From: Spinacia oleracea
Taxonomy: Eukaryota > Streptophyta > Magnoliopsida > Caryophyllales > Amaranthaceae
Direction of reading: 5' to 3'
NCBI RefSeq assembly: GCF_020520425.1
Contig: NC_079490.1
Coordinates: 4,092,001-4,156,000, forward strand
DNA length: 64,000 nt
Shown here: piece by piece, positions 56,099 through 64,000 of the stretch
Position numbering within the stretch: the stretch's first letter is position 1
How the letters are laid out: each line of letters starts with the position of its first letter
Program-made: the position numbers and the translations under genes
Notes under the pieces: generated by a model
Seen by the model: only the letters and a program-made list of their open reading frames with translations
Told to the model about the DNA's origin: nothing
The model's database searches: none

Positions 56099-59000
56099 TT
56101 AAGTGTCGTTCCAGACAGTAAAAGTAGGAATTGAACCTCCTCCGTGACCACCACCAGCAGCCGCCGCCATCGTACTAGGCCTGGGAACTAGTGCCGGGAT
56201 CGCGGTTGGGACCCAGTTGTTACAAGCTGACCCTTGATCATAAGTCCCAACTGCCCCCCTCACACTAGCAGAAGAAGCATTGTTAGCATTTCCTTGGTTT
56301 GAGAAATAGTAGTAATTCTCATATCCACTTTGCTGCTCATTTCCTGTCCCATTCCCATCATTAGCTATAACTGTTGACATCCCGAACGGCAACCCATAAC
56401 CACCACCATTGACGCCACCACCACCACCACCAACGCTCTCATTCCCGTTTCCATTCCCATACACGCCGGAATTATTATTCTCCAACCCCATCAAGTTATG
56501 CATCTGAAAGAAATTATGAGTCCCACTATTCAACTGAAGCTGCTGATTAAGATGATCTTGGTAATCACTACTATCCTCCACCTCTTGCTTACACCACACC
56601 CTTTGCTGCTGCTGCTGCTGTTGCTGGTGGGGAGCGGTGGTGGTAGCATAAGGGTAGTGCATTGCAAGTGGCTGAGCCGCCGGAGTCGCAAACGCGATCC
56701 CAGGCCACGAATGGAAGTTAGGAGTCCCATTATTATTACTACCATAAAGATTATTAGTAATTAGCTGATGAGAATTTGCATGATCTTCAGCAGCAGCAAT
56801 TGCTCTGATTATCTGTTTATCTGGTGCTGTGGTTAAATCTTCAACATCTTTTAACCTCTTTGCAGCTCCACCAATGGGAAGTGTTGTGCTATCTAGTATG
56901 GCTTTGACATCATATCTGTTAATCTCAAAGTTTGTTACTGCATTTAATCCTCTGAATTTTATTGCTGCTATGTCATATGCTTCTGCTGCTTCTTCCTGTG
57001 TGCCTGTAAAAGTGAAACTGTTACTTACCAGATTCACAATTAGCTATCTATTTGCTTAATTAGGCCGAGATTGTGACTCTTTCGTGTTACATTTCACCTT
57101 TTTGGTTTCTTGGGGTGATCAAAGAATTAGGTAACACGGATTTAAACGTTATCATAATGTTGCAGAATCATTTTAACATGTTTTGGTGTTACTTTTGATT
57201 ACTTAGGTTGTCTATTTACATGCCAGTCTGCTAGTATGAGATGGATATGGTTGCAATTAGCTACCTAATTTGCTTAATTAGGCCAAAACTGTGTCTCTTT
57301 TCTTTTTCTTTTTTTTCCGGTTTGTGGGGTGATTAGAGAATCAGGTAACACTGATTTAAACCTTAGCATAATGTTGCAGAATCATTGTACTATGATCTGG
57401 TTTTGTCTGTTCGTGGGAGTGATTAGAGAATTAGGTAACGCGATTTAAACCTTAGCATAATGTTGCAGAATCATTGTACTATGTTTTGGTGTTACTTTTG
57501 ATTACTTAGGTTTTGTCTTTTTACATGCAGAGAATATAGGAAAAGTCTAGTTTGAAACAGACAGTCTGCCACCCTTAATTATGTGATCAGCTATTATTTA
57601 ATAGTGTAATTAGTACATAAAGCATGGTTAATCTTGCATATCATTACAAATAAACCTAAGCTTAAAGAATTTTAACTAATTAGTTGAAAAGAAATGGAGA
57701 GGATCTTAACACTTAACTAGTGGTAAGAGTTTCGTGTTAATGGTCCTAAAAACTTGAACCCGGATGTGAAGATCCGAAAACTCGACCAAACAAACACATC
57801 GCAGCATACTTCCCCGAGTTCCCTCACACCGTCGCGCGTTGCCATTTTCTATCTCAACCCGTTTTTGTGTTTGTTTACGTATAAATTTAAAAGGTTCGGA
57901 TATGTAAAACTTTATTCCTGACCCGTTACCTATTTACGATAGAGAAAAAAAAGGAAAAGATAATTGTGACTTACTGAAAGTGCCCAAGTAAAGATCTTTG
58001 TTACCAGCAACCCTACCAATCCTTGCCTGCCAACGACCATGCTGATGATGCCTATTTCATTAAACAAAATAAATTTGATTAATTAGTCATGACATGCATA
58101 ATCTTATCATAAATTATTAACTATGGTTTAAAATGACATTAATTAACTTTGTACTGATTCATTAAATATAAAAAACATGATATTAAACATATTTATGTGC
58201 ATGTTTGGTGCTAAAAGTAGGCACATTAGGTTACAAAATTCCTGCAACAGTTGCAGGCAGAGTTCACATGGGCACATGAGACTGTATCCTTTTAACTTGG
58301 TCTTTTTATTCCAGTCAATTCAGAATTTCATATTAATTATATTACAAAAATTAAATTTTAATTAGATTATACTTCACATTAAAATAATAAATTATTTCTG
58401 AACAGATACATCACTTGGACTTTTACATTATTCATATGGACTTTATATTTTTCTGGTATATGAAACACATGTATTATGTAACACGAAGTATGTTGTTTGA
58501 TTAGTCACGATATATATTTTCATACTCCGTAATATTAAATTTTATAACTTTTTCTAATATGAGATATTGCAGGTCCAAATTATGTACATGTATCAGTCAA
58601 ATGGATGCAACTATTTAAGTGGGAGAATAAATTATTGAAATAAATACATGTGAAGAAGTGAATAAATTATGTCCTATCCACACGTATTTTTGTTGTAGAG
58701 TAGAATACAAACAACCTTAATTATTTAAAATAATGTGAACTTTAAGATTTGGTCATTCATTTTAATAATTATTTTTAATTTTAGGAATATATTAACTAAG
58801 ATTTGGATATAAGGGGGGTATGACATTCTTATATGCATACATCCAACTTAAGATTGCATTTTGCAGAATGTGGTCAAAATTTGAAGAAATTAAATTCGAT
58901 CAATTTATTTATATAACTTAAAGATGAAGATGAAGCTTCTGATTGGGTCATTAGATTTTCTTTAATCATTTTGATCCCATTGTTTATTAAATTTAATGAA

Positions 59001-61555
59001 TTGCTTACTAATTCTGGAATATTCACACTTTATGGTACTTCTTTTAATTAATTGCAAGTTGTAACATGGATTAATAGTCTCAGGTTTTTTTTTGGGTGCG
59101 AATGAGCCACAAGGGTTGGGATGAGAATCGATCACAGTATCACCTGAAATCGAGATGGAAAACCTAACCAACTGAGCTATCCCTCACTCTCGATTAATAG
59201 TCTCAAGTGAAAACATATATGTTCCTCGCTGGTTTTTAGTTTTTGGGTTTATAATCTTGAACTCATGATCGTGAATAATGAATTTGAAATAAGTCATACT
59301 CCGCCTATTATAACCGTATTGATTTTAAAAAATAGAAATTATATTTTGTGTTTTTATTAATTTTGTCTTTAGTTTTCCGAAAAACTAAAAACAAGAAACG
59401 ATATCAGAAGATTAATTGTAGAAGTTTCATTAGTAGCATTTAAGTGTTACGTATCATTAGCCTTTAATTATATTATACACTAACCACAAATTTTAAAGGG
59501 AGAAGAAATACTATGGCTTCTTTATCTCTTTATTTGAAGTACCTCCAAACTTTAAAAAAAAAAAAAAAATAGTACTTATCTGAACTTATCTAACATGTTT
59601 GAACTTACTCATACGGAGTACTTTATATCGTTATACCAACACACTACGTACATTTGTATATGCTCAATGTTTCTAGAAAATACAGGTATTTTTTTTTTAA
59701 GTAAAACAAGTATGAAAAAAAGAACTTCAAATAAATTACCGACTTTAATTTGATCTCCTTCTAACTCGAGTATATTAATAAAAGTCACAATACGTACCTT
59801 GTTACACCTCGGTAAATAGATGCACCACGAGAAAATCCACTACTTTTCCTGCATTAAGAGTAAGATTTTTTTTTTTTGAGGGAAAGAGAATTTAGTAAGA
59901 TTTAATAACCATTATTCACCAATTAATTAATACAGTTTTTGCCCCTATGAAAAAGTGATTAAAAAAATACTCTAAATTGAGACGGAGGGAGTACATAAAT
60001 AGACGAGCTTACCTTCGTAGAGATGCCACATATTCTTGACGAGTCATATGTTTCATATCCTCAACTTCCTTCTCATAATCAGTAATCTGAATTATTCAAG
60101 AAAATTATTTAAAAAAAAAGTTTAATACAATAATCAATGTATATAATACGTAGTACGAAGTACTAGTTTATACGGAGTAATTAATACGAAGTATAACATA
60201 GTACAATATTAATAATACGAAGTACATGATTATATAAACACAAGACATGAAATGCAAATATTAGTGAGCCGTGCTTCCACTAACAATGAGTTTATAGTGC
60301 TAATTAAACTTTAATTCACCATTAGCACCGGAGCATGTTCCCTAATCACATTAAATTAATTATTGTTTAAGATAATAGAGACACAAAATCCTTAATTATG
60401 GTACAAAATTGTCTCATGAAAGATTTCATGCACTTTGAGTAAAGCTTGTGCATTAAATTGTCTCATGAAAGATTATATTATATTATACATCAAGAAAAAA
60501 AACCCGGGATATTTATTATAATTAACAATATTATTAATCATGCTAGAATATAGTTTAACATTTACCAAAATATAATTATAATGCATGTATTTTTTCCTTA
60601 AAACAAATACGTATTTTTTTAAGGAGTACAGACTACAGAGTATTATATATTGTATACGAAGTATGTATGAGTAGATTAAACTTCAATCCATACGAGATCG
60701 AGTAAATTCAAGAGTATAACCCCGATATACGTCACATACCAAAATATATCATTGTACAAGTTTTTAGTATTCTTCAAATTACGTGTAATAAGCATATCAC
60801 AGTTATAAATTAGGCGACTTACGGGGAAATTGGTGGTGGTAGTAGTACCCCAGTATTTTAATGCAGCCAAATCATAAGCTCTAGCCGCTTTTTCTTCTTT
60901 GTCATAACCCCCTAAAAATAAATATACCACAAGAATAAAATCTATTAGATTCTATTTTTATTTAATAAAATTAAATAAATTTGTAAGAGTATCTAAGTAC
61001 TATAATTAACAATTAATTAAATTAAATAAATTAAAAAGAGCTCAAAAAGGAACTTTTTGTTCTACACTAAATAAATTACTTACCCAAATAAACTGCAACA
61101 TTCCGCAGATTGCCCACCATCAATAATAAACACACGATTGTAATACACCAAAAAAGGAAACATGTATTAGTTTCATTAATTATATATACTGATTAATCAG
61201 AAAAAATAAATCCAATTAGTAGAGACAAAAAGAGATTGTAATTTATAATCCCTTAATAATCAACATTAATGTGTTTTTATTTAATTTGTACCTTGTCTAC
61301 CCGGCCACCTACAAAAGGTGTACGGGTAGACGTTTCTAATATCAAATTCACGATAAATCGGGAAAAAGTATACCTTGTCTACCCTTACGAGTTTGCCCTT
61401 CTCTCCTACAACTATTGTCCCATAGATGAGCTTCATATCTTCCCGTCCACCTATGTCTGTAACCATTTGTTACAAATAAATAAATAACATATACGGAGTA
61501 GTAAATTGAAATTTTGAAAATTACATAATATTGTATTAAACTAATATTGTTTTCA

Positions 61556-61591
<36 letters not shown>

Positions 61592-63389
61592 TGTAATGAC
61601 AAAGTCCTAGGAAGAAAATAACCTAATTAACGAAGAAATTAAGTACGAAAACAAACATTTAGAGATCAATTATCAAATTTATTGGATTAATATTTTTTGA
61701 AAATTTAAATAAAATAACAAAGTCCTAGGAAGAAAATAACCTAATTAACGAAGAAATTAAACATTTAGAGATCAATTATCGAATTTATTGGACAAATATA
61801 GTTTTTTACGAAAAATTTGATAAAATAACAAAGTTCTAGGGAGAAAATAACCTAATAATCAACGAAGAAATTAAGTACGAAAACAAACATTTAGTGATCG
61901 ATTATCGAGTACATTGGATACCAAAGGTGCAAAGTTTAAGAAATTTTTTAAAAACACCAAATAATAATTAAATAAAAGTAATATTTTATGGAGATATTTG
62001 GAAATTTGCTAACAAAAAAAATGTACCTTGTTACACCACGGTAAATAGAAGTGCGTTGTCCAAAAGTATCAATAGATTTCCTAGGAACAGATTCAAGTGC
62101 GGCACTACTTTGAACTTCAACAACCGCCGTTGTTGGTGTCGCCGCCGTTGTCGTAGTTGCATCACTTTGATTTTTACTACTACTATTCTCAGACAAACTA
62201 CTATCCATCTCACCACCACCACCACCACCACCGCCACCGCCGCTTGTTGCTAGTAACGGTAAGGCGGGGAGAGCCCCGCCTCCACCGGTACCCATCGAAA
62301 GCGACAACGTTTGCGCATTCGTTAGACCAACACCACCACCACCCCCACCACCGCTACCGCCACCGATACCGCTTTCGAGTATGTTTGATTGTTGAGGGTG
62401 GTTTGATCTCAACCATGTCTTGATCATTGAAACATTGAGTCCATTATTATTATTACTACCATTAGTATCATCCTTATTATTAGGGTTTGCCATACTACTA
62501 GTATTAATATTAATATTATCATTAGTAGTATTAATATTAGTATTAGTAGTATTAAACATGTAGTGATCTCCATTACTAGTTTGATGATGTTGTTGATGAT
62601 GATGATTCTCTCTAAAAGAATGGCTATTCCCTAGAAAGTTCTCTAGTTTTGGCTCTTCTTCAACTTCTTGACCTCCCATAAACATACTTATCTCTGAGTT
62701 TCCCTTCAAATTCCAATCTGCAAAAATGAAAAAAAATCACAAATTTTATGTTAGTTTTATTTAATCTTCATTTTATCCCTTTCTTTTAGTTTTTACAAAA
62801 AAAAAATCAACTAAAAATCAAAATCAAAACTTTTTTACACCAATTTTAAGCTTTCTTATACTTTCTTTTTGTTGGTTTAGGGTTTTAGAAGTACAATATA
62901 GAGAATACTTTTTCGGTCTCATTTTACTTACTTATATTTGACTAATTTTTGTGAGAGATTTCTGATCAAAGTGGAGCAAATAAAATGAGACGGATGAAGT
63001 AATAAACAATTTTCAACAAATCTAACATCTTTCTTTCTTTTTTCTTTTTTTTTTTGGCTAGTTAGGGTATATATGAAGTTATAAGTTGATGACACAAACA
63101 CATTATTTTTATAAAAAAAAAAAAAGCAAGATAAAAATTTAAATTACATACCTTGAGATTGGTTATTAGTTGATCTATGGAAAGCTTCAAGGATGCCAAA
63201 GGGAGGAGGAAGATGATTAAGAGAAGAATGATCGGTTGTTGAGTCGGATGACCCGAGATCGAAACACTCTCCCGTTGTACTTGTAAATGGATTATTACTA
63301 TTATTAGTAAGATGATCTTGATGATTATGAGTTTGAGATGGAATTTCTTGTGGAGATAGTGAAAAACCTAACCAATTCATTGAACCCAT
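56099..63389 (-). CDS. BBM: AP2/ANT-class transcription factor, BABY BOOM / PLETHORA-like
   Basis: Nine exons, 63389-63152, 62717-62027, 61456-61374, 61092-61084, 60911-60823, 60086-60013, 59848-59798, 58051-57975 and 57003-56099, encode 738 aa in phase. The N-terminus has [12 protein letters not shown], then PKLENFLG and the BBM/PLT-type [12 protein letters not shown]. The first AP2 repeat begins [20 protein letters not shown] (from about 303); the linker has [20 protein letters not shown]. The second repeat begins [20 protein letters not shown] (about 405-470). The C-terminus is TFTVWNDT. Poly-Gly and Asn-rich stretches lie in exon 2 and a Gln run (eight) in exon 9. The two AP2 repeats bind DNA in the nucleus; family members drive embryo and root-meristem identity. 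The SMIKTWLR motif supports BBM/PLT1/PLT2 over AINTEGUMENTA itself. The exact orthologue needs a tree. M1 at 63389 is chosen; M4 is possible. Confidence 0.93.
57115..57535. repeat. Three diverged tandem copies in the last AP2-gene intron
   Basis: The phrase GTGATTAGAGAATTAGGTAA, or a close variant, starts copies at about 57115, 57329 and 57419. Each is followed by GATTTAAACCTTAGCATAAT and GTTGCAGAATCATTGTACTA-like sequence. The first copy is longer. Confidence 0.8.
59085..59191 (-). mobile_element. tRNA-derived SINE in an AP2-gene intron, minus strand
   Basis: On the minus strand it reads GATAGCTCAGTTGGTTAGGT ... and ends GTGGCTCATTCGCACCC plus an A-tail. A 14-bp duplication GATTAATAGTCTCA flanks it (59069-59082 and 59192-59205). 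Same family as 25753-25870. Confidence 0.88.
59979..59995. repeat. One-ended Stowaway remnant beside AP2-gene exon 6
   Basis: GAGACGGAGGGAGTA, a Stowaway terminus with its TA, lies about 20 bases from the donor of exon 6. The opposite end is not recognisable. Confidence 0.55.
61084..61092 (-). other. BBM: 9-nt microexon of the AP2 gene
   Basis: TTTATTTGG on the minus strand, with a TGTTGCAG acceptor and a GTAAGTAATT donor. With the split codons on both sides it encodes V-Y-L and part of G, joining GRQ to [15 protein letters not shown] in the first AP2 repeat. Skipping it would remove three residues and keep frame. Confidence 0.93.
61559..61588. repeat. (AT)n microsatellite
   Basis: About fifteen AT units in AP2-gene intron 2. 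Confidence 0.95.
61599..61925. repeat. Three tandem copies (about 110 bp) in AP2-gene intron 2
   Basis: ACAAAGTCCTAGGAAGAAAA or a close variant begins copies at about 61599, 61708 and 61827. Each continues TAACCTAAT, AACGAAGAAATTAA and ACATTTAGAGATCAATTATC. The second copy lacks an inner AGTACGAAAACAA segment. Confidence 0.9.
62908..62999. mobile_element. Small Stowaway-like MITE in AP2-gene intron 1
   Basis: 92 bp with ends CTTTTTCGGTCTCATTTTAC and the complement of AAATAAAATGAGACGGATGAAG, flanked by TA at 62906-62907 and 63000-63001. Ends are degenerate compared with the other copies. Confidence 0.7.
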
Positions 63390-64000
63390 TTTTTTTTTTT
63401 TTTTGTGATAATAATAAAAACTTGATTAGGGTTTAATTTCTTGGTTAAGAGTCTTTAAAAAGGGATTAGATTTGGATGGAAAGAGTTCATGCATGAACTA
63501 TTTTGAACTTGAACAAAGTTTGGAAATAAAAAAAAAAGGAAAGAAAAAAGTGGGGAGATAATATATAAGGGGGGAGGAGGAGAAGAATAGGAATGGTCAA
63601 AATTATGAAGAAGAAATTGTTTGTTTCAAAGCAATTCTAGCATTTATATAATCTCTTTCTCTTTCTCTCTCTTCAATTTTTTATACATATATACGGAGTA
63701 TTTATAATATCTATGTATCTTAATTAAATTAAAGATTTTTTAATAAGAAAATTAAAATTAATGAAATTCCCTCAAAAAGAAAATAAATTAAATTAAAAGA
63801 AGGTGTAGAATCCGTACAAGTGAAGTGTAATTGAAAATGATATTTGTATGTACAAGTAGTAGCCTAAAATTCGCCCTATAGTGGTAGCATATAGATTAGT
63901 ATATCACTAGATATTGTCTATTGGTTAGAAGTACTAATAATAGAGAAGAAGATACTAAATATAGAGTCTATGTATGAACATTATAATTGAGTCATTTGGG
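63390..64000 (-). promoter_or_regulatory. BBM: 5' UTR and proximal promoter region of the AP2 gene
   Basis: A T-run directly precedes the start codon. A CT-rich tract (CTCTTTCTCTTTCTCTC on the plus strand, so GA-rich on the coding strand) lies at about 63650-63675. No TATA box can be assigned with certainty. The remainder is AT-rich with no open frame. Confidence 0.45.

Overview
This is a nuclear plant window from a eudicot. The spliceosomal genes are split into many GT-AG exons, the protein families are plant ones, and the introns are packed with plant transposons (Stowaway and Harbinger-like MITEs, tRNA-derived SINEs, LTR retrotransposons). The repeat style suggests Caryophyllales/Amaranthaceae (spinach or quinoa type), but that is only an impression and I cannot prove it here.

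Six host-type genes can be rebuilt exon by exon with reading phase kept at every junction. (1) 537-3062 (+) is the 3' end of an ARIADNE-type RBR ubiquitin ligase. (2) 4304-14544 (-) is gamma-tubulin complex protein 2 (21 exons, 696 aa). (3) 15980-25190 (-) is a TMEM62/At3g03305-like membrane metallophosphoesterase (4 exons, 721 aa). (4) 27395-32310 (-) is a Ulp1/C48-protease-like gene (8 exons, 647 aa) with AT-hook-like motifs and apparently lost catalytic residues. (5) 49682-53700 (-) is a PEPR-like LRR receptor kinase (2 exons, 1122 aa). (6) 56099-63389 (-) is a BABY BOOM/PLETHORA-class AP2 transcription factor (9 exons including a 9-nt microexon, 738 aa). They are unrelated in function. Nothing suggests an operon-like or clustered pathway.

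Mobile DNA dominates the rest. A complete, very young Ty1-copia element (34664-45268, 1407-bp LTRs, 5-bp duplication CAAAC) sits inside an older LINE ORF1-like sequence. Intron 3 of the metallophosphoesterase holds a three-deep nest: a Harbinger-like MITE, split by a retroposon, split by a 3.7-kb non-coding LTR element with identical LTRs. A Stowaway inside a Stowaway fills most of one GCP2 intron. A family of GC-rich 'GGGCC' elements recurs about eight times, and three copies have clean 9-bp target duplications, which points to non-autonomous Mutator-like elements. A decayed tandem copy of the receptor-kinase locus lies at about 46.3-48.8 kb.

I found no CRISPR array, no bacterial-type system and no confident functional tRNA or rRNA gene. 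The best candidates for something new are the GGGCC element family, the catalytically altered Ulp1-like gene, the palindrome plus SINE-dimer composite at 45.36-45.80 kb, and the GC-rich tandem arrays in the copia leader.
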